Below, piece by piece: positions 21,551 to 29,913 of a DNA stretch of 64,000 nucleotides. Below the pieces are notes generated by a model that searched no databases, was not told the origin of the DNA, and saw only the letters and a list, made by a program, of their open reading frames with translations. The DNA lies in NCBI GenBank assembly GCA_927353735.1, contig CAKMIA010000006.1, forward strand, positions 16,084-80,083, written 5' to 3'. Source of the stretch: an uncultured Veillonellaceae bacterium. Its GTDB lineage: Bacteria > Bacillota > Negativicutes > Veillonellales > Dialisteraceae. The stretch's first letter is position 1. The number at the start of each line of letters is the position of its first letter. A program made the position numbers and the translations under genes.

Positions 21551-21578
21551 ATTATACCTGCCCTTCTCCATGTGTCAA
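21551..21578 (-). promoter_or_regulatory. Promoter of the ECF S-component gene
   Basis: TTGACA (21573-21578), 16 bp, TATAAT (21551-21556) on the minus strand. Confidence 0.88.
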
Positions 21579-21635
21579 CGGAAAAATCGCCGGGACCGCC
21601 GGGCCCCTTCCAGAAAATTTGTATACACCCTCATA

Positions 21636-21661
21636 AGAAAAAACAGGCCCTGAAGAGCCTG
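21636..21661 (-). terminator. Terminator of the 286-aa membrane protein gene
   Basis: CAGGCTC and GGGCCTG around TTCA, followed by TTTTTT on the minus strand, 2 bp after the stop. Confidence 0.88.
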
Positions 21662-21663
21662 AC

Positions 21664-22524
21664 TCATTCTGCGGCGTCGCCGATCCAGCGGGTGATCTTC
21701 CGCCCGCCGAGGTACGCCAGCCCCACCGCCCACAGATCGGACAGGAAGGGAATGATGGAAAGATACGCCGGGTCCGCCCAGGTCCGCCACGCGCCGTACC
21801 CGGGGATCTGCACCGACGCCACCAGCGGCGCATACAGCAGGAGCAGCCACAGCGCCGCCGAAAAAATCACCTGGATCGTCCGGAGGAACCGCGGCCCCTC
21901 CAGAGAGAAATACAGATAGAACGCAAAGCTCATCATGCCCAGCAGGACTTTCAGATAGAGCAGCCAGGTCATGCCCCCTGCCAGAAAGAGCACGAAGAGG
22001 AAGGTGCTGCCGATGCCCGCCGCGGCGAAGATTCCCGCTGTCAGGAGAAGCACACCGGGAATCCATCCCGTGAGGAAAGCCAGCGTCAGCCACTGCCGTA
22101 CGCCCTCACGCATCTCCTTCAGTCTCCCGTAGACCCGCATGGCCAGCGCATCCATGGCAAAGATGAGCAGCATCACCACCACCATCGCGGCGGCCCCGGC
22201 GACAGCCGAGCCGGCAATTCCCAGCCCCGTCTCCAGCGACGACCCGTTGGCCGCCTCCGCCCACACGGAGAACCACATCACCGCAAAGACGGAGAGCGCG
22301 CATTCCAGATGGGCCGCACAGCGGAGCTTCCCGTACGCGGCGCCGTAGCCCGTGCGCTGGGCGCCGAAATACAGGAACGGCACCAGCGTGCCCAGCGCCG
22401 TGAAGAGAAGCAGGCTCACCAGCAGCATATTCGCCGTCTGCATGGCGAAGGCCCCTGCCGGAATCGGAACAATGCAGGCGGAGAGCCACAGCGCCTGCCG
22501 CAAGAAAGCATGAATGGAATGCAT
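21664..22524 (-). CDS. Polytopic membrane protein of unknown function
   Basis: 286 aa with about seven to eight hydrophobic segments (ALWLSACIVPIPAGAFAMQ, MLLVSLLLFTALGTLVPFL, AMVVVMLLIFAMDALAM and others). No transporter or enzyme motif is recognised. The ATG at 22524 has GGGAGG 5 nt upstream; the reading frame continues further up but crosses the divergent promoter region. It is monocistronic and divergent from the DEAD-box gene. Confidence 0.75.
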   Translation of the reverse strand: MHSIHAFLRQALWLSACIVPIPAGAFAMQTANMLLVSLLLFTALGTLVPFLYFGAQRTGYGAAYGKLRCAAHLECALSVFAVMWFSVWAEAANGSSLETGLGIAGSAVAGAAAMVVVMLLIFAMDALAMRVYGRLKEMREGVRQWLTLAFLTGWIPGVLLLTAGIFAAAGIGSTFLFVLFLAGGMTWLLYLKVLLGMMSFAFYLYFSLEGPRFLRTIQVIFSAALWLLLLYAPLVASVQIPGYGAWRTWADPAYLSIIPFLSDLWAVGLAYLGGRKITRWIGDAAE

Positions 22525-22567
22525 ACGAACCTCCCTGAATGACGTAAATTTATTTTTCTTTTGTGCT

Positions 22568-22576
22568 ATTGTACCA
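22568..22576 (-). promoter_or_regulatory. Extended -10 promoter of the 286-aa membrane protein gene
   Basis: TGGTACAAT on the minus strand about 45 bp before the start. Confidence 0.55.
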
Positions 22577-22612
22577 CGAAACGGCGCGCCGCGGATTTCC
22601 CTTTGCCGCCTG

Positions 22613-22621
22613 TGATATAAT
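22613..22621 (+). promoter_or_regulatory. Extended -10 promoter of the DEAD-box helicase gene
   Basis: TGATATAAT about 40 bp before the start; no clear -35. Confidence 0.6.
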
Positions 22622-22663
22622 ACATCTGATTTCACTGACGAACAGATTTGACATGGAGGACAT

Positions 22664-23941
22664 ATGGACACATTCTTCTCTCTGGGCCTGTCCCGGGCCA
22701 TCACGGACTGCCTCGCCCGGGAAGGGATCACCACGCCCACCCGGATCCAGCTGAAAGCCATTCCCGCCGCGCTCAAGGGCGCGGACGTGATCGGCCGCTC
22801 GCAGACCGGCACGGGCAAGACCCTCGCCTACCTGCTGCCGCTCATCCACCGCATCCGGCCCGATGACGGCGGCGTGCAGGCCCTCATCATGACGCCCACC
22901 CACGAGCTCGCCCGCCAGGTCTTCGACGTGCTCCGCCCCTTTGCGGAAGCGCTCGGACTGGACGCGGTGGACGTCATCGGCGGACGCACCATTGAAAACC
23001 AGCTGCGCAAGCTGAAGCGCTCCCCGCATTTCATCATCGGCACGCCGGGCCGCCTGCTCGACCACATCCGCCGCCGCGCGGTGGACCTCACCACGGTCCG
23101 GACCGTCGTCCTCGACGAAGCGGACCAGATGCTCGCCGCCGGATTCCGGGAGGACATCGAGGCCATCATCGACGAGACGCCGAAAAAACGGCAGGTGCTC
23201 CTCTTCTCCGCCACCATGCCCGACGCCGCCGTGCGCCTGGCCCGGAAATACATGAAGAGCCCCGCCGTCATCGACACGGCCCCGAAGGTCACCGCCTCCA
23301 CGGTGGAGCAGCGCATCTACATGACCACGGAGGACCACAAATTCAAGCTCCTCCTCCGCCACCTGAAGGAAATGAATCCCTACATGGCGCTCGTTTTCTG
23401 CAATACCCGCGAGGAAGCGCACCAGATCGCCGACCGCCTCGCCGAAGCGACCGACCTCGTGGTGGACGAGCTCCACGGCGATATGAGCCAGGGCCAGCGG
23501 AATCAGGTCATCCGCAATTTTGAAAAGGCCCGCATCCAGGTGCTGGTCGCCTCGGATATCGCCGCCCGCGGCCTCGATGTGGAGGGCGTGACCCACGTCT
23601 TCAACTACGGCATCCCCCGCAATCTGGAATACTACGTCCACCGCATCGGCCGCACGGGCCGCGCCGGCACGAAGGGCCTATCCATCACCTACGCCACGCC
23701 GGAGGACGGCCTTCTCCTGCGCCGGCTGGAACGCTCCATCGAGGAAACGCTCACCCGATACAATGAAAAGGGCGAGATCCTCCGGGTCCGTCAGGCGAAG
23801 CCCAAGCGCCGCGTGGTGACCCCCGGCATGTACAAGCCCACGAAGAAAAAGGAACACAAGGCCCTCGGCCACAACGGCCGCAATATGCGCCAGCGCCGCA
23901 AGAAGGACCCGTCCGCTCCGCGCGGCCGAAGAGGCAGATAA
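22664..23941 (+). CDS. DEAD-box RNA helicase
   Basis: An ATP-dependent RNA helicase (425 aa) for ribosome assembly or mRNA turnover. It has the Q motif (TPTRIQLKAIP), Walker A SQTGTGKT (~46), PTHELARQ, the DEAD box VLDEADQM (~147), SAT (FSATMPD), ASDIAARGLDV and HRIGRTGRAG (~325). A short basic tail (KPKRRVVTPGMYK, then many Lys and Arg) suits RNA binding. The start has GGAGG 5 nt upstream. CshA or CshB type is likely, but the paralogue cannot be fixed from sequence alone. Confidence 0.94.
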   Translation: MDTFFSLGLSRAITDCLAREGITTPTRIQLKAIPAALKGADVIGRSQTGTGKTLAYLLPLIHRIRPDDGGVQALIMTPTHELARQVFDVLRPFAEALGLDAVDVIGGRTIENQLRKLKRSPHFIIGTPGRLLDHIRRRAVDLTTVRTVVLDEADQMLAAGFREDIEAIIDETPKKRQVLLFSATMPDAAVRLARKYMKSPAVIDTAPKVTASTVEQRIYMTTEDHKFKLLLRHLKEMNPYMALVFCNTREEAHQIADRLAEATDLVVDELHGDMSQGQRNQVIRNFEKARIQVLVASDIAARGLDVEGVTHVFNYGIPRNLEYYVHRIGRTGRAGTKGLSITYATPEDGLLLRRLERSIEETLTRYNEKGEILRVRQAKPKRRVVTPGMYKPTKKKEHKALGHNGRNMRQRRKKDPSAPRGRRGR

Positions 23942-23954
23942 AAAATACCCGATA

Positions 23955-23992
23955 AAAAAACACTGTGAAGGAAACCCTTTCACAGTGTTTTT
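23955..23992. terminator. Bidirectional terminator between the helicase and DUF805 genes
   Basis: AACACTGTGAA and TTCACAGTGTT with T-runs on both strands, between two converging genes. Confidence 0.92.
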
Positions 23993-23997
23993 GATTA

Positions 23998-24516
23998 TTA
24001 CAGAATATGTATTTCCTCGGGCAGCGGCACCGACGGCTCCTGTCCCAGCGGATCCGGCCCATACCGGTTGGGACCGGCCGTCCCCTTCCGCAGGCCGAAG
24101 CGGATGGTCACGAAGAGCCACGCCATGAGCCCTGCGGCGATGAGATACTTCGCCGTCTGCATATCCGGCGCATTCACGTCGCCGCCGGACACCGTCACCG
24201 CATAGATCAGCCATCCGAATACGGCGAGGATGAAAAGGAAGTACAGGCCGTACCACCAGCCCGATACATTCCGGTCATGGAACCGCCGCACCCACAGCGA
24301 GGCCGAGCTCAGCCAGAAAAGGAGCGTCATCCCCACGGAATACACCAGCATCACCGACGAGGACAACCCCAGAGCCGGCAGGAACTGCGTCCCCACTGCG
24401 GCCAGGATCTGCACCACCAGATACAGCGCCAGCATCCGCATCCAGAATCGCCTCCGGTTCAGCCGTCCGCGGAAAGTGAAAAACATATCCGCTATGCGTC
24501 GAAACCAGCCGTCCAT
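23998..24516 (-). CDS. DUF805 membrane protein, second of a tandem pair
   Basis: 172 aa, four hydrophobic segments. The DUF805 signature is clear: FTFRGRLNRRRFWMRM at the start, SLWVRRFHDRNVSGWWYGLY in the middle, and RFGLRKGTAGPNRYGPDP at the end. The function of the family is not known. Its ATG overlaps the stop of the upstream paralogue (TGATG), so the two are coupled and probably act together. Confidence 0.88.
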   Translation of the reverse strand: MDGWFRRIADMFFTFRGRLNRRRFWMRMLALYLVVQILAAVGTQFLPALGLSSSVMLVYSVGMTLLFWLSSASLWVRRFHDRNVSGWWYGLYFLFILAVFGWLIYAVTVSGGDVNAPDMQTAKYLIAAGLMAWLFVTIRFGLRKGTAGPNRYGPDPLGQEPSVPLPEEIHIL

Positions 24517-25172
24517 CACGGTTCCTCTTTCTTCTCTTCCGCCGGAGCATCCGGCTTCTCCGCCTTGTGCGCGGCGTCTCTGTGCGGCGCTTCCCCGGCC
24601 GGGCGCTTCACCCGTTTCACCCGGCGCACCGGGCGCTTCTTCATTGGTCCCTTGTGCGGGCCGGCCGGTCCGTGATGCACCCGCGGCGCCGCCGGATTCG
24701 GCCCGTACGCATTGTCCCCGGCCTCGCTCAGGGTGAAGCCGAAGCGGATCAGCAGATACAGCCCGGCCAGCGCCGTCACGCCGATCAGTCCCAGCCCTGC
24801 CGTGGTGAGCACGGACTGCATCGGGTCCGCCGGGTCCATGTGGAAATTGGCCCACACGTTCAGCGCAAAGACCAGCGGCACCATGATGGCGAAAGCGCCG
24901 TACCACCAGCCCGAGTGGCCCCGGTCATGGACGCGCCGCACCCACAGCGTGGTCAGGCTCCACCAGTAGATCACCAGCACACAGTTCAGCCACGAGCCGT
25001 AATTGATGCCCGTATACTCCGTGGACAGGCTGTTCATCGTCACCAGCACGATATAGGTGAATACATTCAACAGAATGATGCGCAGCCACAGCGTCAGACG
25101 GTCGATCCTCCCGTGAAAGGAAAAATACATCTTCCATACGCTCTCGCCGCGCTCGTTGCTAAACCATCTCAT
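24516..25172 (-). CDS. DUF805 membrane protein with basic C-terminal tail, first of a tandem pair
   Basis: 218 aa. It has FSFHGRIDRLTLWLRI, then TLWVRRVHDRGHSGWWYG and RFGFTLSEAGDNAYGPNP, the DUF805 marks shared with its neighbour. Beyond the domain is a ~60-residue cytoplasmic-type tail, first Arg/Lys-rich (KKRPVRRVKRVKR) and then acidic (PAEEKKEE), absent from the paralogue. The ATG has GGGAGG 9 nt upstream. The tail may bind nucleic acid or another partner; this is inference. Confidence 0.87.
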   Translation of the reverse strand: MRWFSNERGESVWKMYFSFHGRIDRLTLWLRIILLNVFTYIVLVTMNSLSTEYTGINYGSWLNCVLVIYWWSLTTLWVRRVHDRGHSGWWYGAFAIMVPLVFALNVWANFHMDPADPMQSVLTTAGLGLIGVTALAGLYLLIRFGFTLSEAGDNAYGPNPAAPRVHHGPAGPHKGPMKKRPVRRVKRVKRPAGEAPHRDAAHKAEKPDAPAEEKKEEP

Positions 25173-25222
25173 TCCATCCGTCCTCCCGCATCGGGAATCA
25201 TTTCCCGTTAAATTCTTTACCT

Positions 25223-25252
25223 ATTATATATCAACCGCCGCATTTCTCCCAA
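25223..25252 (-). promoter_or_regulatory. Promoter of the DUF805 pair
   Basis: TTGGGA, 18 bp, TATAAT (25223-25228) on the minus strand. Confidence 0.7.
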
Positions 25253-25256
25253 CACG

Positions 25257-25293
25257 CAAAAACACCGCCGCGGACCGTGCCGCAGCAGTGTTT
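25257..25293 (-). terminator. Terminator of the M20 amidohydrolase gene
   Basis: A 14-bp stem (AAACACTGCTGCGG with its complement, two wobbles) and a T-run on the minus strand. Confidence 0.88.
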
Positions 25294-25341
25294 CCCCGGC
25301 CTCTCCGCAGAGACAGGCCGGCGCCGGATGAAGCGCCTGTA

Positions 25342-26613
25342 TCAGAGCGGTCTCGCCTCGCCCACTTCCGTGAGCTTCAGCATGGATTCCAGATCCTGTT
25401 TCCGGAACGACGGGCACGCCGGCTTCTCCCGGAGCATGGTGAGCACGCAGGCCAGCGCGGCCTCCACGCCGCTCACCAGACCCCGCTCGTCGATGTCAAA
25501 TTCCGGCGTGTGGTGGTTGGCGCCGCTCCCCAGCGCCTCATTCTGGATGCCCGTGAAGGCGAAGATGCCCGGATAGGTCAGCTCCGTGATGGAGAAGGTC
25601 TCCGCCGCCATCCACGGCACCATTTCAAAGAGCGTCCCCTCGCCGAGAGTCTCCTCGATGGCCTTCCGGCCCATGTCTGTCATTTCCTTTGTATTCACCG
25701 TGGCGGGGAAGAACTGGTCCTCCAGCACCTCCGCGGTGCAGCCGAAATCCTCGCACACGTGGCGGAGCAGCTTCCAGAAATCCTCCCGGAAGGCGCCGCC
25801 GCATTCATTGTCCAGATACCGCGCCGTCCCCGCAAAGGTGAGCGTATCGGGGATGACGTTCGGCGTATCCCCGGCCTGCACCATCCCGAAGGACATGGTG
25901 AAGCTCGTATCGGGACGGATGCGGCGCACCCGGTACGACTGGAGCGCCGTTGCAAAATTCGTGAAGCAGTCGATGGGGCTCACCGCCAGATGCGGCATGG
26001 AGCCGTGGCCGCTCTTCCCGTGGAACTTCACCCGGAAGAAGAAGGCCCCCGCCAGCATCGCGCCGTACATGAGCGCCACCCGGCCCGCAGGCACGCAGTA
26101 CATCACATGAGAGCCCCAGCAGGCGTCCACATGGATCTTCTCCTGCTCCAGATAGCGCAGCATCGGGCCCACGCCCCGTTCGCCCAGTTCCTCCGCTTCC
26201 TCGAACATGAGCACGATCCGGCCGTCCCAGTCTTCTTTATGCTCACTCAGGATTTTCGCCTCCGTGAGCAGCATCGCCATATGGCCGTCGTGGCCGCACG
26301 CGTGGGACACCCCGGGCGTCTCCGAGACGCACGCCTTGGCCCCGGCCAGATTCTGCGCCGACTCCTGAATGGGCAGCGCGTCGATATCGGCGCGCATGAG
26401 CACCGTCCAGCCCGGCCGGCCGCTGTCCAGAAAACCGAATACGCCGCCGTGAGGAATGCGCACCGTGGGGATGCCCAGCGCGGCCAGCTCCTTCTCGATG
26501 AAATCCATCGTGGCAAATTCCTGCTGCGACAGCTCCGGATGGGCGTGGAAATGACGGCGCAGCGCCGTAAGGTGCGCCGCCTCCGCCTCCGCCAGCTTCT
26601 TGATCTCTATCAT
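25342..26613 (-). CDS. M20-family amidohydrolase (metallopeptidase M20D type)
   Basis: 423 aa. A dinuclear metal hydrolase of the N-acyl amino acid amidohydrolase group. Metal and catalytic marks include RADIDALPIQE, HACGHDGHMAMLL, EEAEELGERG and the dimer-domain FHGKSGHGSMPHLAVSPID. The last metal ligand is probably in SGANHHTPEFDID. Close relatives remove acyl groups from amino acids or split short peptides; the substrate is not resolved. The ATG has GGAG 9 nt upstream. It is a single-gene unit. Confidence 0.9.
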   Translation of the reverse strand: MIEIKKLAEAEAAHLTALRRHFHAHPELSQQEFATMDFIEKELAALGIPTVRIPHGGVFGFLDSGRPGWTVLMRADIDALPIQESAQNLAGAKACVSETPGVSHACGHDGHMAMLLTEAKILSEHKEDWDGRIVLMFEEAEELGERGVGPMLRYLEQEKIHVDACWGSHVMYCVPAGRVALMYGAMLAGAFFFRVKFHGKSGHGSMPHLAVSPIDCFTNFATALQSYRVRRIRPDTSFTMSFGMVQAGDTPNVIPDTLTFAGTARYLDNECGGAFREDFWKLLRHVCEDFGCTAEVLEDQFFPATVNTKEMTDMGRKAIEETLGEGTLFEMVPWMAAETFSITELTYPGIFAFTGIQNEALGSGANHHTPEFDIDERGLVSGVEAALACVLTMLREKPACPSFRKQDLESMLKLTEVGEARPL

Positions 26614-26657
26614 AAATGACCACTCCTTTTCTGCTGTGATTTAAAAAAGTCTGATTC

Positions 26658-26687
26658 ATTATAGGAGCCCCCCGCCGGCGCTGTCAA
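26658..26687 (-). promoter_or_regulatory. Promoter of the M20 amidohydrolase gene
   Basis: TTGACA (26682-26687), 18 bp, TATAAT (26658-26663) on the minus strand. Confidence 0.88.
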
Positions 26688-26712
26688 TCGCAGGCCGCCC
26701 GGCCGGACGCAA

Positions 26713-26743
26713 AGAAAAAAGCCCTGCTTTTCGCAGAGCTTTT
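26713..26743 (-). terminator. Terminator of birA
   Basis: AAAAGCTCTGC and GCAGGGCTTTT (one wobble) around GAAAA with trailing T, directly after the birA stop. Confidence 0.88.
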
Positions 26744-26748
26744 CTTTT

Positions 26749-27741
26749 TCATCGTCCCAGATCGACGGGCCGGTCTGCGGGGCGGATGGAGACATCTCCG
26801 GCGATGACCCGGGTCACTTCCGTCCCGGTATCCACCAGGAGGCAGCCGTCCTTGTCGATGCCCACGGCGCGGCCGGTGAAGCTGTCTTCATTGAAGATAA
26901 CCCGCACGTTCTGCCCGATGGTGATGGACAGGTCCTTCCAGTCCTCGAGCACCTTGTCGAAGCCCTCGGTCTGGGCGATACGGTATTCCGCTTCCAGCTC
27001 GGCCAGCACGGCGGCGAGGAGCTCTTTCCGGGAGACCTCTACGCCCTCATTGGCAAAGGAGGTGGCGCTTTCCCGGAACATTTCCGGGAATTCCTCTTTC
27101 TTCGCCCCCGTATTGATGCCGATGCCCATGATGATGTAGTCGATCTTTTCCATGGAGGCGGACATCTCCGTGAGGATGCCCACCAGCTTTTTGCCGTGGC
27201 AGAGGATATCGTTCGGCCACTTGATGCCGCAGTCGGTGAGGCCCATGCGGCGGATGCCCCGGCACACGCCCACGGCGGCGAGGAGCGTACACTTGGCCGC
27301 TTCCATGGGGAAGAATTTCGGCCGGAGGATGAGCGAGAACCAGATGCCCTTGGCGAAGGGGGAATAGAAGCCCCGGGCCAGACGGCCGTGGCCGGAACTC
27401 TGTTCCTCCGCCACGACGATGGTCCCCTCCTCGGCGCCCTCCCGGGCGATCTTCTTTGCCTCTTCATTGGTGGAGGCCACGGTCTCGAAGTAGACCACCT
27501 TCCGCCCGAAGGTGTCCGTATGGAGCACGCTTCCGATCTCCAGCGGCGTCAGCAGATTCGGCGCATAGATGAGGCGGTAGCCCTTGCGGGTGCTGGATTC
27601 AAAAATGTAGCCGCGGGATTTCAGCACGTTGATCTGCTTCCAGATGGCGGTCCGGGACACGCCGAGGTCCCGGGAGATCTGTTCGCCCGATACGAATTCC
27701 CCATTGGCTTTGCGGAAATATTCCAGAATTTCGTTTCTCAT
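26749..27741 (-). CDS. birA: Bifunctional biotin-protein ligase and biotin operon repressor
   Basis: Attaches biotin to carboxylase subunits and, in two-domain forms, represses biotin genes. The 330-aa protein has an N-terminal winged helix (~1-65, ISRDLGVSRTAIWKQINVLK). The ligase core follows, with SSGHGRLARGFYSP as its nucleotide loop (GHGR where many have GRGR), KWPNDI and GIGINTG, then an SH3-like C-terminal domain. The ATG at 27741 has GGAGGA 7 nt upstream; a start 8 codons earlier has no ribosome site. Confidence 0.94.
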   Translation of the reverse strand: MRNEILEYFRKANGEFVSGEQISRDLGVSRTAIWKQINVLKSRGYIFESSTRKGYRLIYAPNLLTPLEIGSVLHTDTFGRKVVYFETVASTNEEAKKIAREGAEEGTIVVAEEQSSGHGRLARGFYSPFAKGIWFSLILRPKFFPMEAAKCTLLAAVGVCRGIRRMGLTDCGIKWPNDILCHGKKLVGILTEMSASMEKIDYIIMGIGINTGAKKEEFPEMFRESATSFANEGVEVSRKELLAAVLAELEAEYRIAQTEGFDKVLEDWKDLSITIGQNVRVIFNEDSFTGRAVGIDKDGCLLVDTGTEVTRVIAGDVSIRPADRPVDLGR

Positions 27742-27789
27742 GGGAGTCTCCTCCATAAAAACAAACAGGGCTTTCTTTAATTTGCTTTT

Positions 27790-27829
27790 ATTATAGTCAA
27801 CCTCCCGAAGGCCGTCAACTTCCGGGAGA
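27790..27829 (-). promoter_or_regulatory. Promoter of birA with an overlapping imperfect palindrome
   Basis: TTGACG (27813-27818), 17 bp, TATAAT (27790-27795) on the minus strand. CTCCCGAAG and CTTCCGGGAG (27802-27829) form an imperfect inverted repeat across the -35, a possible operator. It does not resemble the usual TTAAC-type BirA box. Confidence 0.7.
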
Positions 27830-27842
27830 CGCTGTATTGACA

Positions 27843-27876
27843 AAGGCGGGACCGCCGAAAACCGGAGGCACCCGCC
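27843..27876 (-). terminator. Hairpin after hslU
   Basis: GGCGGG and CCCGCC enclose a second pairing (CCTCCG with CGGCGG). The T-run is short (TTTG), so termination is likely but not certain. Confidence 0.6.
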
Positions 27877-27889
27877 CTGAAAAATTTTG

Positions 27890-29257
27890 TCAGAGAATGT
27901 AATTGGAGGAGTCCATATTGCCCGTAACGGGGCCGAGCTTCTCCCGCACATACGCGCCGTCGATGACCACGTGCTTCTCCTCCAGCTCGGAGGCCTCGTA
28001 GGAGATGTCCTCGAGCACGCGCTCCAGAATGGTATAGAGCCGGCGGGCGCCGATGTCCTCGGTCTCGCGGTTCACCTGCGAGGCGATGTCCGCCACGGCG
28101 TCCAGCGCGTCTTCGGTGAATTCCAGTGTCACGCCCTCCGCGCTGAGGAGCGCCCGGTACTGGCGGATGAGGGCCTGCTTCGGCTCGGTGAGGATGCGGC
28201 GGAATTCCTCCCGGCCGAGGCTGGTGAGCTCCACCCGGATGGGGAAGCGCCCCTGCAGCTCGGGGATGAGGTCGCTGGGCTTCGACACATGAAAGGCCCC
28301 GGCGGCAATGAACAGGATGTGGTCGGTCTTGACCATGCCGTACTTGGTCTTGACGGAGGCGCCCTCCACGATGGGGAGGATGTCCCGCTGGACGCCCTCG
28401 CGGGATACGTCCGGCCCGCTGGAGCTGCCCCGGCCGCCGGCCACCTTGTCGATCTCGTCGATGAAGATGATGCCGTGTTCCTCCGCGCGGCGCACCGCCC
28501 GGTCGGCCACGAGCTCCATATCCACCATTTCGTCCGCCGCTTCCTCCGTGAGGATCTTCTTCGCCATGCGGACGGTGACCTTTTTCTTTTTCGTCTGCTT
28601 CGGCATCATGGAGGAGAGCATCTGGGAGATCTGGTTCACATTTTCATTGTCTCCCATGCCGGAGAGGCGGCTCCGGTCCTGCACCTCGATCTCCACGGTG
28701 CGGCTGTCCAGCTCGCCGCTGCGGATGCGGTTCAGAAAGGCCCGGCGGCGCTCCGCCTTTTCCGGGTCCTCCTCCACAGGCTCGGCGGCCTTCCGCTCGC
28801 CGAAGATGATCTCCATGGGGTTCCGCGTTTCCGCCTTCTTCGTGGGCCACATGATCTCCCCGATCTTCTGAATGGCCGCTTCCTCGGCATCCTTCCCGTG
28901 GGCGGCGGCGTCCCGCTTCTTCTCCAGACGCACCGATTCCTCCACGAGGTCGCGCACCATGGATTCCACGTCGCGACCCACATAGCCCACTTCCGTATAT
29001 TTCGTGGCTTCCACCTTGACGAAGGGGGCGTCCGTCAGGGAGGCGATGCGGCGGGCGATCTCCGTCTTGCCCACGCCGGTGGGGCCGATGAGCAGGATGT
29101 TTTTCGGGATGATCTCCTTTGCCATGTCCGGCGGGAGCTGCGCCGCGCGCCACCGGTTGCGCAGGGCCACGGCCACGGCTTTCTTGGCCGCCTGCTGGCC
29201 CACGATGTATTCGTCAAGATAGGCCGCGATCTTCTGCGGCGTCAGTGTTCTGTCCAT
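27890..29257 (-). CDS. hslU: HslU ATPase subunit of the HslVU protease
   Basis: The AAA+ unfoldase that feeds substrates to HslV. The 455-aa product is full length: LTPQKIAAYLDEYIVGQ at the start, Walker A GPTGVGKT (~53), an I-domain insertion rich in Glu/Lys (~110-240), Walker B IIFIDEIDK, sensor and arginine-finger region (GRFPIRVEL), and a C-terminal MDSSNYIL tail that docks into HslV. Its ATG overlaps the hslV stop by 1 nt (TGATG) and has GGAGGAG upstream. Confidence 0.97.
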   Translation of the reverse strand: MDRTLTPQKIAAYLDEYIVGQQAAKKAVAVALRNRWRAAQLPPDMAKEIIPKNILLIGPTGVGKTEIARRIASLTDAPFVKVEATKYTEVGYVGRDVESMVRDLVEESVRLEKKRDAAAHGKDAEEAAIQKIGEIMWPTKKAETRNPMEIIFGERKAAEPVEEDPEKAERRRAFLNRIRSGELDSRTVEIEVQDRSRLSGMGDNENVNQISQMLSSMMPKQTKKKKVTVRMAKKILTEEAADEMVDMELVADRAVRRAEEHGIIFIDEIDKVAGGRGSSSGPDVSREGVQRDILPIVEGASVKTKYGMVKTDHILFIAAGAFHVSKPSDLIPELQGRFPIRVELTSLGREEFRRILTEPKQALIRQYRALLSAEGVTLEFTEDALDAVADIASQVNRETEDIGARRLYTILERVLEDISYEASELEEKHVVIDGAYVREKLGPVTGNMDSSNYIL

Positions 29258-29787
29258 CAGATCTCCTCCACAATGACATGATGATTGGTGTACACGCAGA
29301 TGTCCGCCGCGATATGGAGCGAACGCTCGGCGATCTCCCGGGCGGGCAGGTCCGTATTGGCCGTGAGGGCCCGCGCCGCGGCGAGGGCGTAATTGCCGCC
29401 GCTGCCGATGGCGAGGATGCCGTCGTCGGGCTCGATGACCTCCCCGTTGCCGGAGATCAGGAAGAGGTGCTCGCCGTCGGTGATGATGAGCAGGGCTTCC
29501 AGTTTCTGGAGCACCCGGTCCCGCCGCCACTCCTTGGCGAATTCCACCGCGGCTCGGAGCAGATTGCCCCCGCAGTCGGAGAGATGGGCCTCCACCTTAT
29601 CGAAGAGGGCGAAGGCGTCCGCCACGGAGCCTGCAAAGCCGGCGATGATGCGGCCGTGATAGAGCCGGCGCACCTTTCTCGCGGTATTCTTCATGATGAC
29701 CGCATTGCCCATGGTGACCTGCCCGTCTCCGGCCACCGCGGTATGGCCGTCCTTCTTCACGGCCAGAATGGTTGTCGCTGTAAACAT
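29257..29787 (-). CDS. hslV: HslV peptidase subunit of the HslVU protease
   Basis: The proteasome-like N-terminal nucleophile peptidase. 176 aa. A 4-residue leader (MFTA) precedes [10 protein letters not shown]; the mature N-terminal Thr is expected to be Thr5. [27 protein letters not shown] and [14 protein letters not shown] are family marks. The start has AGGAGG 4 nt upstream. Promoter and 5' hairpin lie before it. Confidence 0.97.
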   Translation of the reverse strand: MFTATTILAVKKDGHTAVAGDGQVTMGNAVIMKNTARKVRRLYHGRIIAGFAGSVADAFALFDKVEAHLSDCGGNLLRAAVEFAKEWRRDRVLQKLEALLIITDGEHLFLISGNGEVIEPDDGILAIGSGGNYALAAARALTANTDLPAREIAERSLHIAADICVYTNHHVIVEEI

Positions 29788-29807
29788 GGTACCTCCTGTC
29801 GTCGCAC

Positions 29808-29834
29808 CGGCCGGACAGAGACGCTGCCCGGCCG
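29808..29834. other. Hairpin in the hslVU leader
   Basis: CGGCCGGGCAG and CTGTCCGGCCG (one wobble) around CGTCT. It lacks a T-run on the minus strand, so it may shape the leader rather than terminate. Confidence 0.5.
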
Positions 29835-29844
29835 TTTTCCTTTC

Positions 29845-29853
29845 ATTATATCA
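29845..29853 (-). promoter_or_regulatory. Extended -10 promoter of hslVU
   Basis: TGATATAAT on the minus strand about 60 bp before hslV. Confidence 0.6.
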
Positions 29854-29878
29854 TGGGGCCGCCGGAGCGGCTCCGCTG

Positions 29879-29908
29879 CCAAAAAGACAGGCTCTGCGCC
29901 TGCCTTTT
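29879..29908 (-). terminator. Terminator of the dprA-topA-trmFO operon
   Basis: GGCAGGC and GCCTGTC around GCAGA, followed by TTTTT on the minus strand, 5 bp after trmFO. Confidence 0.88.
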
Positions 29909-29913
29909 ATGTT

